Part shown: one piece after another, positions 26,045 through 39,897 of the stretch
Layout: every line of letters starts with the position of its first letter
How positions within the stretch are numbered: position 1 is the first letter of the stretch
Assembly (NCBI GenBank): GCA_921293015.1
Contig: OV121094.1
Coordinates: 40,360,054 to 40,424,053 of the forward strand
Direction: 5' to 3'
DNA length: 64,000 nt
Source of the DNA: Phorcus lineatus
Lineage: Eukaryota; Mollusca; Gastropoda; Trochida; Trochidae
Made by a program: the position numbers and the translations under genes
The notes under the pieces: generated by a model
Told to the model about the DNA's origin: nothing
Databases searched by the model: none
The model's input: the letters and a program-made list of their open reading frames with translations, nothing else

Positions 26045-26410
26045 CAAATTTGACCAACCTAGTATGTGTATGCATATTTATCACCTACGAGAGCAATCAT
26101 ATTGGGGTTTATATTTTTCAAACGATGCCCCAGGGCAAACTATCACTTTTTCATTGTGACGTCAGGTCATAAAGAATGCTTTGATGCAACAGTTCGCCTA
26201 AGACGTTGCGTTTTAAATATGACAATGGCAGGGAAGGTTTCCTTTTATTTGCGACTTTGGTAATAATCTGAATAACATATTCGTGCCCATGAAATATTAT
26301 ATTCATGACACTCGTGCCAACATACCTGTATATACCTCGCTCCCGCTCGGGAAATACTAATATTTAGACACTCGTTTCGTTTACTTAGTATGTCATGGAC
26401 ACTCATATAA
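26045..26410. mobile_element. Dispersed repeat remnant
   Basis: The left part (about 26,073-26,165) is repeated in inverted orientation at about 29,450-29,535, sharing ACCTACGAG, GCAATCATAT, AAACGATGCC and TTTTTCATTGTGACGTCA. The right part shares CGCTCGGG, AATAC and ACACTCGTTTCGTTTA with the island ending at 23,560. This segment is absent from units A and C, so it looks like an inserted, decayed mobile element. Family not determined. Confidence 0.45.
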
Positions 26411-26444
26411 AACCGTTTATGTATTGGTACTGAATTTTTAATAG

Positions 26445-26565
26445 CAGAGACGCAAGTGGTAGTCATATACTAATTGATGGTCACTTTGTGTGCTTGAAGT
26501 CAGATGATGCAAGTAAACCTTCTGAAATACTTCCAGTTGACTTCTTCAGTGTGTTAAAATGTTGA
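26445..26565 (+). pseudogene. Exon-like block L6, copy B
   Basis: After an acceptor-like TTTTTAATAG the plus frame reads RDASGSHILIDGH, then LKSDDASKPSEILPVDF, and stops at 26,563. It matches the copy at 53,180. Similarity between copies begins close to the putative acceptor, as an exon boundary would look. The minus strand also keeps a short frame here (TTCVSAIKN), so strand is uncertain. Confidence 0.35.
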
Positions 26566-29439
26566 ATAATCGTTCAAATCTCTACATCTCCCAGTGATGA
26601 GTCACTGTTTTTTAAAGCATTTGCTACATTCCCCAATGATACCTCATGTTCTTCCTATTTCCTTGAGATCTGAGAAGACAATACTCATTCTGTATGTAGG
26701 TACCTTAACATACTCCCTCTTATTTCTTATATGGAATCTGGTTACACAAGGATGTAAATACTTATAGGTATCAATCACAAACTACGACTCACCCCTTGCT
26801 AGTGCAAATAATTACATGTAAACCATGTAGCAGTTTACGAAACTGTGGACCTAATTAGCTGAAACTGCTTTTCTTGCAATTGTTAATAAGTGTTTTCCGA
26901 TTCTTTTGACAACTGGTCATATGTAGAAGGTTGCATTTGCAAAAACATCTATTTTGGTGCGGCCTTTTGGAACTACTATTCCCTGTTAATGGTTCATTAT
27001 CTACCAATTTAGTATGTGCTTTCTACTCTAGAATTCCATTTGGGAATGCAATATCAACAAATTTAAATACAATATGACGGACAAATGTGTAATTTCACTA
27101 ATGCTAAATATGTCTCATTTCATTAAACACGTCATGCCTTAATGAATAGATATGGTAATTGACGACTCATATAGGTCTGTATGATTGTAACAAGCAATGT
27201 AACGGGTTAACACATGTCTGTTAAGTCGTCAGTTCTTAGTGTTTGTAAAACCCTAATAGTTTCAACAAATCCTTTCGAGAACATTGTTTTATCTGATATA
27301 ATGCAGAAACATCACTCATCGGATTCTTTTCATACTTTACACAAGTCCTTTACGATGCGTGCAGTGTAAAACGATAAGTGGTATTGTAAATCAACTACTT
27401 TTTTGGTACTTAGTCATCCCCTTCAGTCAGAACTATTCTTCTAATTTATTTTCTCCAAAATTTTGCACATTTATTCTGCCCTATTCGTAGGTATGATGTG
27501 CCAAATTACAAGAAATTTCAAGGTTTTGTATAATATTTTGAATTTTTATTTTATATAATTATTCATTTCCTGAAATAAGAATTTGTCAATCTGACTGCTG
27601 AAAACTATTCATCCAATGTTGCACCTATTTTCTGCCGTATAAAGAACGTTGCAGTGGTATAGGACAGGTGATGCTGTGCTTTCTGTCTTAGTTTGGGTCA
27701 GTTTCTGTGTTTCAGTCATTGCTGTTCAATGAAATTACAGACATTACCTAAACGTCCGGCAATTTAGTCAGGGATTTGACAAGGTCAGTGGAATTGGTGA
27801 GCCATGCTCTGCTTATGTAACGATTATATTGCCATTATATTACAATCGAATTTAATCATTAATCGATAAACATTTTCTTTTGTAATTAACAACAACAGGC
27901 TTCAAACTGCAATTTCCACCTCTGTAATGGCGTTACTGTGTTTAAAACAGTTCTAAACTTCCTACAAAATCTGAAAAAAAACCAGTTAAAATATTATTTA
28001 TTATATTATATTAATATTTGTATAGTATTTATCAGTTCAAATATGTTAAACTGTTTATTGCAATCATATTGAATTGAGATTTAGAATCTCTTGTTCCATT
28101 TCTATTTCTCAAATACATAAACATTGCTGTTGTTGACAACATATAGTGAAACTTGTACAAACCGAGAGAGTGAAAACCAATGAGAGTGAATAAATGTCAC
28201 AAAAATTGCCTTATTGATTAGGTTCGATCTTTCATTTGGTGTCAAATGAAGTGTTAAATATTGCAATATTTCACATTAAACTGTCTTGCTAATGTGCTAA
28301 AAGCATAAGAAACATGATTACCTTGTCAATTTTTATGATTTGCTAGAATGATTAAATGGTTTTTGCTTGAATGGGTTTACTTTATTACCTTTTTCATTTT
28401 TCAAATATGACGATTTTTTCTCTCTGTGACAATCAATAAATGCAGAAATGTTTTGATGACATTAAATTTCCCGAATGAGAATATGATAAACTTCAGCTGC
28501 CAACATTCTGCCAGTCATACTTGTCATTTAATTTGTTGTTTTAGAGGGAATGATGTTAACCCATAACTGACTTAGATTATTTCTAAGTTTAAATTGATAT
28601 GCCAGTTGTTTTAAAAGAACATTACTATTATCTTTTTCAGGGAAAATAGTCACTTGCGCTTCTATTGAGTTTTATTTTAGTTGCAAAATGATAATGGCAA
28701 TGTAGATATCTTGAACTCAATCTTGTTTTGATTTGGGCTTACGTTATTATTTCACAGCATGGTAACATGGTCAGTACTGTACGTCATGGTTGGAGTTGAT
28801 ATACATGTAAATCTTTGACATAATGAAAGTCAAGCCTTCCTCTGTCGATGCTGCCTTGCTTTTAACATATTTTAGTGCATAAATTACTCAGCAATCAATG
28901 GTTCAACTTTTATTTTCTATTTGCCTTTTCTTTCATGTTTCGTCAACGTGAGAACTAGAATAGTTCATCTTAAAATGTTCATCCGTGTCGTTCAACTTTT
29001 GAAAACCAGGTTATTCTTAGAAAAGGTGCATAACCTATCCTCCTTATAAAAACTCGCATTCCCAGAAACCAGAGTAAACAAAAAGCACTATGGACGGTAA
29101 AGTGGTATAACGCATTTATCATATCAGAATGCTGTCTTAAGGGTTGGAATATAGACCATATTTGCAGTTGATGTGAACAAATTCACACATTTGAGAATAA
29201 AGCTGTTGAGAAAATTTGGTTGAAACGAGATCTACTTAGATGTAGATCAGTATTGCATTATTGTATTATATAGAGGATTGTATATGTTTACGACACAGTT
29301 GCTTAATACTAGTATATAGAATAAAATATTATGTTTATTACCGAAGTCGAGAATCAAAAACTCCTCAAAATCAACATCAAAGCATGGACGTAGGCGCATT
29401 TGGAACACAATGTCATGGGATACTGTGACGTCTAAGCAT

Positions 29440-29540
29440 TGCTTTTGACGTGACGTCACAATGAAAAAGTCATATTTTGACCTAAGGCATCGTTTAAAAA
29501 ATATGAAGCCCTATATGATTGCCCTCGTAGGTAATAAAGC
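29440..29540 (-). mobile_element. Inverted copy of dispersed repeat
   Basis: Reverse-complement partner of 26,073-26,165, about 3.3 kb away. The minus strand reads MTSRQKQCLDVTV here, against VTSGHKECFDATV in the plus copy, so the repeat may once have been coding. Confidence 0.5.
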
Positions 29541-30107
29541 TATTTAGAAACCTCACTGTTGAGAGAATTTTAAAATGTTCACTAAATTGAATGAATCCAT
29601 TCAAAGAAAGATGAAGTATATAGAATACATTAAAATATTGATTATGACAGTTACTAATATTGGCTTCACAATTGCTTAATACATGAACACAGTAATTGCA
29701 AGAATCAAATAATTGAATGGGTAACCAGTGTCATAAAATAATCCGAACGACAAGGATTGGCCTGTCTAATGAATATTTTGTGAACAGACAAAAACGTAAT
29801 TTGGATAAACCTTTTCCGACCAGAAACAAGAGGTTATTGAGAGAATTCGAGGTATGTTCTCCATTTGAACTTTTGTCCAGAAAAAATAACAAAAAAACAA
29901 ACAAAATCCATACATGTATGTAATTAATGTCGTTATTATCCATGCATTGATAAATTAATCAAAAATTACTTGAAAACTAATAAGGTGCTGATCATTAAGT
30001 ATCATACATGTATTACTGTTAGGAATGAGCTTCCATGCAAAGTCCTATTTCCCATTTCGAAGTTAACATCTTTACATACTAGTATATTATGACTGCAACG
30101 TAAAAAT

Positions 30108-30240
30108 GGCTTTTAAAATATATTTGTGAATGGTCGTATTACAATTGATGATTGCCTGAAAGAAAATTGTAAATATATCGGCTTTTAAAATATATTTGTG
30201 AATGGTCGTATTACAATTGATGATTGCCTGAAAGAAAATT
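30108..30240 (+). repeat. Tandem duplication, 72-bp period
   Basis: Bases 30,108-30,168 are repeated exactly at 30,180-30,240, giving 61 identical bases separated by 11. Exact identity inside an otherwise diverged region indicates a recent local duplication. Confidence 0.95.
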
Positions 30241-32897
30241 CTATCAGTCAATTCGACTTCACTAGGTATTACTTTCTTGTATCAGACTTTTACATTGTTA
30301 TTGAGGAATCACCTACTCCGTTATGCTATATATGCAAATGATACAAAAGACAAACTGGCAACATCAATATAGTGTTGACAATTGCCACATTTTCATCAGA
30401 TTCAAATATTGAGAACCAATATTACTTGTAAAACGTGGCCTCTTACTTGCAGTCTGTAATGAAATAGTTTGCCTTCCGCTAGAGTTTCTGTCTTGCTTTT
30501 CAGCAGTAAATGTCATGAAAAGATAAATTTACGATTAAAACACCTTTTATATAAACACAGAATTGTTCTTCTAAAATGGGCAATACGGTGTTACGCTTAA
30601 TGTTCTCTGAAAATAGGAAATCTCTTTTATGTTAATTGTACCTAACTTTACATGACTTACTGGTATGACATATTGTATACACCAAGACTTTCTGCTCGCT
30701 ATTCACTTTGATATGACTGAAGATATGCTAATCTCACGTCGTGTAAGCAGTTGATGATACATTATGAATCTTAAACTTAAACGTTCTAACATAGTTTGGG
30801 CAATAAATAATACATGCAGAAATTCAATAAATCACATGTTTAATTATGATCTATGGATGTGTTGCAAGTAGATACGATTCGTTAGAGAAATTAGTCACAA
30901 AATGTACAATTATCAGTCAGGGGGAGTCAAAAATAATTTTGCTGTTGATAGGAGGACATGGTAAAGAAAGGATATGTTATATAAACATAAATAGTAGATA
31001 AATTATTATTTTCAGATAATGTAGTACCATTTATTTATGTATTATACACGCAGAGGAGGGATTATACCGACCCAGGCTTGATAATGTACTAATAAATTTT
31101 CAATAAAATTCTTACTTTTCGGTTTCGGTACAAGAAGGTGATTTCTATCAAATGAAAATACTTGAAAATGAAAATTAAAATAAAACTGTTTTATAATAAA
31201 TAAGCTTTATTTATATATTTCTAACCGAAGTGTTTCAATAGTTGAAGTGTGAAGAGTAGTAGTAAACAATCGTAAAATAACGTGTTTTTGATGTTTTTAT
31301 TTTTATCTGATATTTTGAATAACTTAAACGAATAGTAAGCAATCTCACTCACACTTACACTTACTTCTGTATTTCCTCTGTTCATTATTCTTCTACCATC
31401 TTGTTCTCATATGAATCGAGAATGTTTCTAAAAACAAATTCAACTGCTAATTATTCTGCCAGGTGATGTTTAAGTGCAATCATGAATAAGTGTTTTTGTT
31501 TTATATCAATTAGCATTACAATATTGTTCAAATGCATATGGATGAGATGTGCACAAAGCTGTAGCGCACTTTATTTGTTATTCTGTGTGGGTATCAACTC
31601 CTTCTGACAGGTTATTATACAGGCGACTGGTTCATTTCGTATGAGACGTTCTGGAATCACAAACAATTGATCATATGCATATTTTAGATATAGAAAAAAC
31701 TGTTTTCATAAGGTGATTATTGTGATATATTATAAAATGAAAATTTGCTACCTCGTTTGGGAGAGAATTATATACAGTTACTTTACAAAGAGAAAGAAGA
31801 ATTATAAAAGTTAGAATAGTATCATCATATTGTACAAATATTAATGTATCAACTCTCAACAATAGTTAATTTTATCAAAAATACAGGACAACTGTGTACC
31901 TATTGTAACTCAGCAAATGCATTCATAATGCATTCATAATTTAATCATGAAATGTTTTGAGTTTATTAGAGTTGCGTATTTGAGTTGGGTTTTTTATTCA
32001 AAGTTATGATTAAATGTTTATCTATTACTGCTGTCTGTGTGATGTCATTTCTTGTACACTGCCCAGATTTAGTATAACTGTCACAGTAGTATTTCATCTA
32101 GTTTAAGTGGCAAACAGCTACATACACATGGTATCAAAAGTTGGAAAGACAAATCTCTGCTTCTGCTCTTGAGTATTTGTAATGATTATTTTCTCTTTAT
32201 TCTAAGCATAGGCATTAGGGTGCATATTGGAAATTAGCCCTTGATGTACTTCAGAAGTGCTTGAACTGATGTTGACATTAATGGTCGTGCACTTTTATCT
32301 ATTTGAGATCAACTTGTTTTTGTGTCAAGCACAACAGCTGCCAAAGCAGTTTCTTTTATTTAGATTGCTTGATTACCATCGTCATTCATGATAAAATCCA
32401 TATCCATCAGATATCGACTTCATCACAAAGAGCACTGAGTAAATATTTATAAATCAGATGGTTTGAGGAGAGAAGAAAACTCATAATCAATGGTCATTTA
32501 ACATGTCATCTTATATTATGGTCAGATAATTGCACTGCAAGTTCGGGGTTAAACTAAGGATTTATTTTGAGAGTATCTACATGCACTTTGAAACTTATCT
32601 GAACAGTTACCTGTATGTTAATGCAATTACATTATTCTGTTATAATATAGGTGATTATAATGCCTGTAATATGTACTCGAATAAATCGAATCGAATCTTA
32701 CGATCAGAGGAAGTAATATGTTCTCCTACATTATCCATTTGCAGTTACCAATTGTATGGGCAATTCATAGTCACGATGAAGCAAATAATTTATAGATATA
32801 CACAATTTTAATGTTAAATAACAATTATTTATGCTTTACTTTAAAATGAAATCAAATTCTTCTGAGAAACGTTTGCCCTAATGATGACGTTCATATT

Positions 32898-33235
32898 TCA
32901 ATTATTACCTACTTTTTTCCAACCCGTATCTAATAGGAATGTTATATTGTAATAGAGTTGATACGAATCAATTAGCTTCCTGATTTTCAATTCCAAATCT
33001 AAACTTTTTTTGAGTCTCTGTCTGAGAAAGCCTTTGATAAAGATATTAAAGTAGAATGAAGAGATGTGACACTTTGATGATGAACAGCTTTTATAGGAAC
33101 CGTGTTTACAAAGTAAATATAATTCCAATTGATTTGTGGGGGCTTGGGTTTATTAACTCGATGGATCAATCGATGAAAAACTCTGCTTTAGGAATCTTGG
33201 GGACAGTCAAACCACTAAATTTGCTACATTGTTGA
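32898..33235 (-). pseudogene. Decayed exon, possible polycystin/REJ-like region, copy B
   Basis: Read on the minus strand, the fragments SGLTVPKIPKAE, RVNKPKPPQINWNYIYFV, QSVTSLHST and LELKIRKLIDSYQL match SGFTVHNIPTAE, RVNISKPPQINWNHIYFV, QSVISLPST and WELDIRKLTDSFQL at 63,541-63,897. They lie in different frames here because of an insertion of about 11 bases near 33,170 and a net 4-base loss near 33,015, plus stops. The spacing of the conserved pieces weakly recalls the beta region before the GPS site in polycystin-1/REJ proteins. That family call is inference from pattern only. Confidence 0.45.
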
Positions 33236-33245
33236 TGGTGAATCC

Positions 33246-33584
33246 TTAGTCATCAACCTTCTCCAAGTGTTGCTTACTAAGGAAATTATAAGTAGTAACT
33301 TGATTAATGTCATTTAATTTTGTCCAACTTACAGATTTTGAAATAATCAAACCAAGTACATTATTTAATATGGTTGCACCTGGTAATGTGCTGGAGACTT
33401 CATTGTGTGAACCTCTGTACACCCAGCGGTACAATTGGGTACCTGGTTTGAAAGTGAAAACAATGTGAGAGGTAACATTAAAAAGTGCCAAATTGGCAGC
33501 TAGGTTGCATATTCCGATGGAATTATTTGTGTTGTCATTTAGATTGATTGGTTTATTTACTGGGAGCACATCTACCGATCTCAC
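33246..33584 (-). pseudogene. Exon-like open frame upstream of the decayed exon
   Basis: A 112-codon minus-strand frame including NVTSHIVFTFKPGTQLYRW and ATILNNVLGLIISKS, of protein-like composition. Its end, FLSKQHLEKVDD, resembles HLSQENLEMVDE just past 63,900, so the frame seems to continue into the unit C copy. It lies directly 5' of the block at 32,898-33,235 on the minus strand and may belong to the same exon or gene. In polycystin-type GAIN regions a similar order of segments occurs. No signal peptide or membrane segment is visible. Confidence 0.35.
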
Positions 33585-34909
33585 ATACTTGTGTAATTTT
33601 AATTAATCAAATAAGATAGAGACCGTTTATGCCACTACAAAAAGACTGATGGATGGTTATTTTCAGGCAAAGATTAAGAGATAATAATGGGAATCAGAAG
33701 AACTTGTTAATTAGAGATACATGGAACGTGAACATCATCAAGCAAAAGATATTTCATTGTTTTGTTTAAGGTTGATCTAGAGAGATATTATGATAGTCGT
33801 TTCTCCAATTATATGTATCTATGTTTGCCTTCAGTTTGGAAATTATAATAAAAAACCCCATCTATTTCAAGGTTGTGTTGAACGAAATCAACTTGAGATA
33901 AACTCGTTCTTGTGCTAACAGCTTTAGGGCTACTTCAATTTAGATAGTTTTTATCGCTTTGCTATTGATGATATTGACATGTGGTTAAACCATCACTGAC
34001 TCACCTTTATCATTCGTCAGATTGCATACACATCAACATTCCGTGGCAGTAACATACTTGTAAATGATGAAACTAACCTAGTACTTTTTTATTACGATAA
34101 AGCAGATAGGATAATTTCCAAAAAACAAATTCAAACCTAATGTAGTTTTAAATCTAAAGTTTTGAATTTAGATAACTGTTTAAAAAATCTTCGCAGATAC
34201 AATGACTATATATTTCTCATCTATGTTATAATCTGTTGAAATATGTTGTTGGACCAACCAAAGAAAATACACATGATAAAACAAAGAATAACTGATTGTC
34301 CTTTCTAGTACTAAGCCTTGATAATGAATCATACACCGTTCAAATATTACAAAAGCTTACGTTTTCGTTATTTTGCTGCTTTGTTATTCCCCTGCACGCT
34401 TCTGTATATCCTCATGCAACATTGAACAATGAGTGCCTTGACATTATTTATTTTCATCAGGCTTTATTAGGTACCACGTTGAACTTTTCTCTGACAGTAC
34501 AGTTTTTGAGCTGCTGTGCTACAAATATGTCCCTGGAATTATTACAGTTGGATTAAATAATAACATTTGATACAATATAATTGTTTATTACACAGGTGTA
34601 CACTTTTCCGAGAGAGAAAGATGGAATAATACTAAGGTATCTCCATTTAAAAAATAATCACATAATAAATGTCTCATTCCGAAACAAAGATGTTCCAAAT
34701 GATACACGATGTGCTTTTTAACAATAAGGTCATTGCCTTCCATCATATTGGGCAGAAAACAATGTTAACGGAAGAACCCTTACTTGTAAATATTCTCATT
34801 ATGACAACATTTCAGACACTGCCCTAGGTTATTATCTAAACAATAACCACAATTTAAAAAATACAATGCATTCGAAGATAGAAATGCATTTAATAAAATC
34901 CAGTGTCAG

Positions 34910-34947
34910 CAGAACTTGTTACCATTTGCAAACATTTAGAAGTCTTA

Positions 34948-34999
<52 letters not shown>

Positions 35000-35035
35000 A
35001 CAGAACTTGTTACCATTTGCAAACATTTAGAAGTC

Positions 35036-35088
<53 letters not shown>

Positions 35089-35090
35089 AC
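34910..35090 (+). repeat. Two-unit minisatellite with TA arrays
   Basis: A 91-bp unit starting CAGAACTTGTTACCATTTGC and ending in a TA run and CATCAA occurs twice in tandem (34,910-35,000 and 35,001-35,090). The non-TA parts are nearly identical. It produces an artificial Ile-Tyr frame. Confidence 0.95.
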
Positions 35091-38000
35091 CATGTCAATG
35101 AAAGTACCTTCAAACTAACACAAAATGATTGCTAATAGAAAATATTGGAAACTCAAATATCAATTTCATTCAATAAGCCAATAAAAGTCGGAATTTGTTT
35201 TATCAACGCCATTTCATGTTAATGTCGTAAAGAAGCAACAAAGAGTGATCATACCTAATAGGTTGCTGGCTGTGACAAGTTTGTAGTGGACAAAGTAGAC
35301 TTTTCTGAGAACTGAGCTAGACCAGAAAACTAAGGGATATATAAACGGAACACCAAGTGAAATTTTGCACTCAGTAGACATAAATATCATAAAAGTGCTG
35401 TGTTTTAAAATCTCACATGCTTAGTCTCTTATGATAAAACAACAAACTTGAGAATTCACTGATGATCATTATTGCAGTTTATATGTGCACTACATGATAT
35501 TTTGTAATTCTGGATAACGCTTATCTGTAAATAATGCTTAAATGTCTGGTATCTATCTTCATCCATGAAACATAATGATGGACATCGACAATAGCTGATA
35601 GCACGTATTGTAACTAACATATTGAAGAAAACGATATTTTCACCAATGCAAGGCTTTATATACTAATTCAGCAAAATGTATTAGTATGACCATTAGTTGA
35701 ATGATGAAATCTGTTTCTTTATCATTCATTCATTCATTATCATAAACCTTTGGAAAGACACTACCATTATTTTGATATTTTGCATAGATACAGACAAATG
35801 GACAAAACCAATATGACAATATGACAGTCTTAATTTTATACACGTAACACGCCTCGAAAGGTATAGAAACAGGAAAAATTTGCAAGTTCTCCGAAAAATT
35901 GTGGTTTGGCAAACCGGACTTTAATGTAGGAGATCAAGCATGTAATTCCTTCAATTTTTGCATTCGATCAATGTGTTTAGAAAAACCTGTTCAAACGCGT
36001 ATTAACCATTTACAGTTATGGAGTAGTTTCTTTCATCCCCTAAAGTACATAGTTCAATATAACAACCCCTTATTATGCTTGACATGGAATTAGTCTTTCA
36101 ATCACATTTGCTATTTTGCCGAAACTTTCAATTTACAAGCAGGTCGATAAGCGGCAAAAGGACCATCTTAAGAAAATGCATAAAACCATGTCCCTTTTAC
36201 TTTATAATGTTTTCTTGTCAACTCATCTTTTTCATTGGCTTCATTTAGAACAGGCAAACGTTGTTGTTTGTTTGCAATCACACTTCCCAGTGGTATCATG
36301 GTAAATTACAATGGCTGCTATGGCCATTACATTGTATTCAAGCTAAATCAATTCAAACGACTTGCGTAACAAGAGCACGAATTATATGAATGAGACGTTA
36401 TATATGTAAGAATGTGAGTAATATATAAATAGGTATTTTGTTCGTCATGAAACATACAACCAAATAACTTCCTGATCGATTACTTTTTTGTTTAGATTAC
36501 ACTAAAAATCTATAATTGAATTCTAGGTTTAGTAGCTGGAGATCATAACGATGATAAGAATGGCAAACTAACAACTGAGAAAGATTAGAATAGACTATCG
36601 TTTTCGGTTTATGATAGAGTATTCCTACACCTATGATGCTATTTTTTTAATAAACATATTAGTGACACAGTGTTAAAACACTTGTGTACGAGGCTTCATT
36701 AGCTTAGTCAGCTGATTGTCGTTAATGCAATTTGAAGATAAAGAAGTATATGGCTTCACATGATATTGAGAGAATATTTTATCAGATTAATCAGTTTCCT
36801 CATGGTAATTTTATGTCAAATTGTGATATGTTCTCGAATCTAAATGAGGCGAAAATCGGGCGTATCAACAGTCGCAATGGAGAAAAAAAATAGGAATTCA
36901 CTTATATGAGCGGTTTTTATGTACACCTTTTAAAATGTGGAATTAAAGCTTATTTAATTGCCTCTTGTAACCTGACATACATTTACTGTATTCCTCAATC
37001 CGATCAAGTATGTACCTGTAAAAAAACTGCAAATTTTCATCCTAATTTTAATTAAATCCTTTGTACATACATTGCCAATTCTAATCATAATTTCCATTCA
37101 ATCTTCTGTTTCGGAATTTCAAAATGCATTTTTGTGTTCCTTTATTATAAGATTAGAGGAATACGTTTGATTATAGTTGAAAACTCCCTATCAATATATT
37201 CGTTGTAAAGACCAATTTGTATGACAATTTTGTGTGGGATAAAAAGGTTATAGAAATTGGTCAGTTATTTATCACAGCTTGCAAGCACAAAGCACAAGGT
37301 ATTATTCAATTACAGTTATGGTTAAAATGACAGTCTTCGTGTGTTTGAACTGTTTAGCAGTAGCCCTTAATTTGTTTTCTCAAAATAATATGAATTGAAC
37401 AACTGATTAACAAATTCTTACTGTTCAAACAATATTACTCTTATTGTAATATTCCAGGTTGAGTTAAGAAGAGGAATATTTCTGAAAAGGTTAGCGTTAT
37501 GTTAATCAACGTGAAACAACTTGTCTGTTTAACATTCAATATTACTTTGATATTGACAACATGCCTTTGAGTTAATACATAACAAAAAAACTATGGTGGC
37601 ATAAAATTGATTGTCGTATAAAATCTAGAGATCGGATGTGATATTCTAGATTGGGAGCAACTCGTGATTAATAACGATTGACACATAAAAGTAGGAACTA
37701 CGCTGTGTTGGACAGTATGCTACATCGTCATCATCACAGGTTCATTGGAGATGAATATAGAATCAATTCCCATGAATAACTGTCCTTAACCTGTCAAAAG
37801 ACATAACTGAATCGACACACTACTGTAGCATTTCATCAATGATTTGACACGCAGTGCACAAAGAGACAAGCCTTGCTGTTGGACTTATCAAACCTGATAG
37901 GACGGTTTTCATATTCTATCTTATCAACTTGTGTAAGAATTATGTTTATTTCGTTATCACATTACTGACGTTGATGTTAATGCTTACGTTAATCAAATGT

Positions 38001-39741
38001 CAAATCATATGACCTAATCATTATTATGTTATTTCTTGAATCTATTTATTCAAAAGAATAAGTAACTAGAATCATTTTTGGTCAGGTAATTAATATTTAT
38101 GACAAAATTGGAATTCACAAATATTATCTAATATTAAAATCTTAATCAATACATGGAATAAAAATTCAAAGGTGAATGTTCTAAAAGTGCTAATTTTAGA
38201 ATTCCAATACACTCACAGTACAATAATTTCAATCAACATTAAATGCTGGTACATGTAGAGGTGTTAAAGTTGAAAATTTGAAGTTATCTTTTAGAAATAA
38301 ATTTACTTGATCCAGCTAATATTTTGTCCTGAATAAATTTTGTTATCTCGAAAATAGAAAGTATTGACAACTTTCTAAAATATCATCAAACAATGTTACA
38401 GATCAATGTCAATGTTGATACTTTAGAATCTTTTTGCACAACTGCAGCAAATCGTTTAAGTCTCAATGACTGGTTTAGTTTAGGATGTAACGTTTCTATT
38501 CATATTTAATACTCCATGATTAAAGTAACACATAGCATGTTTCATGATATTATATGTGGCTTTAATAAGAGCAAACAGACCATATGTTCTGAGTTTTGTT
38601 AAAAACGCGTCCCATATCTCTAAAATGCCGAAATGATGATATTTACTTGTTTTCAATGATAAATGAAAAACTGTCATATTAACGTCAGGAGGACGAATTT
38701 CTGGGTCCAATTTGAATGTTTATCATTACTAAAAAATATTTGATCTATACGTTTGATATTTGTACAACCAACCTACTTTTGTAATTTAGTCTGCTGTAAA
38801 TAAGTTTCCAAAATTACGTTTGAGTCATTGGCGGACGTCATTGTCCGGTTCTGGTTCACAAATCAGGAGTTTACCTTAATTTCATAACGTTTCAGTGGCA
38901 GATATTTTCCTCATTTTTAAAAGTAAAACAATTTTAAAAATATGACACAAAAATTTCGGACTAATCACCATGAAAACAGACATAATGCAGGAAGGTGTTG
39001 TAGGATGGAATATTTGAAGTATCTCACATTACTTTAAATATTTAAAAACATTTTGCCTCAAGTTTATGAAATTAAAGTATAAAAGATATACAATGTTGTA
39101 TCAGTGATAAAACAATGAAATACGTTTTGGACATTATAAGGGTCATCCAGCTTAACATTGACAGGATATCAACCGAAAAGTCAATCTAAATGCAGTTACT
39201 ATACTTGGATAAGATATTTGAATTTTTATCCGAAATATTATTTCTACTATTTTCTTACATGAATTACATATATTCTTTTAAATGTCCACATATAAATTTC
39301 GTTGATTTCTTTATATAATATCCAAAAAAAGAAACGCATAGGTGATTGTGAGATTTTGTAATCTTATAAAAACGGTAAAAACAATACAACAATTTTATTT
39401 CCTTCCATAATATTATTGTTGTATGATTGTTAACAGATTCATTAAGTTTAAGGGTATAGTCTTACATTTGTGTTTCTTTAGTAAGCATTTGAAGGCATTG
39501 TCACAAAAACGTCTTATAAAAAATATGAAAGTAAAATTCACTGGAGAGTGAGCGTAAAAGAACTAGCTGTGAAAACCAAAGAAAGGCAATCATCGTTTTT
39601 TGCATAGAAAAGAGGTTATATTAGTGGCGAGAATGGCACTTCACTATAAGTAGGATTGAAAGCATCGAGTAAGAATTTGCCTTTCCCTGACAACTAAACG
39701 TTCATTAGAGTGCAATACTATGTATTTGGGGTCGGTTTCTG

Positions 39742-39897
39742 CTAACAAATTCCGCCCACAAGAGCTGCAGATGTGTCCTTCGAAGAGTTACCAATCAGAC
39801 CACGAATGTCTTCACCCAGGTTAAACACATACGTGAACATGTTGTAAAAAACGTAGTGACTTCGCAGCACATTCTTCTTTTGAGAAAAATATTCGAC
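39742..39897 (-). other. Short protein-like open frame
   Basis: The minus strand is open for 52 codons between stops and reads RSHYVFYNMFTYVFNLGED followed by NSSKDTSAALVGGIC. The composition, with a glycine-rich hydrophobic end, is more protein-like than other frames nearby. Some 70 bases 5' on the same strand, 39,965-40,033 reads SPQGGVKVITGRHLQNLN, which resembles the start of an IPT/TIG domain. No second copy was found, the splice sites are weak and no family is assigned. Confidence 0.2.

Larger units (their letters stand above)
20050..33600. repeat. Segmental duplication unit B
   Basis: Second copy of the long segment, collinear with units A and C at the landmarks given for unit A. Relative to them it has gained a MITE-like element (20,715-21,041) and a CpG-bearing island (22,740-23,560), and seems to have lost the 95-base block seen at 4,644 and 51,732. 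Its right part (31,390-33,580) aligns with 61,150-64,000. The rest is AT-rich sequence without a supportable intact gene. Confidence 0.75.

Noticed and set aside
34910-35090. CRISPR-like repeat array
   Set aside because: There are only two direct units, filled with TA microsatellite, in eukaryotic-type sequence with no cas genes.
34903-35118. Ile-Tyr repeat open frame
   Set aside because: It is an artefact of the TA arrays in the two-unit minisatellite.
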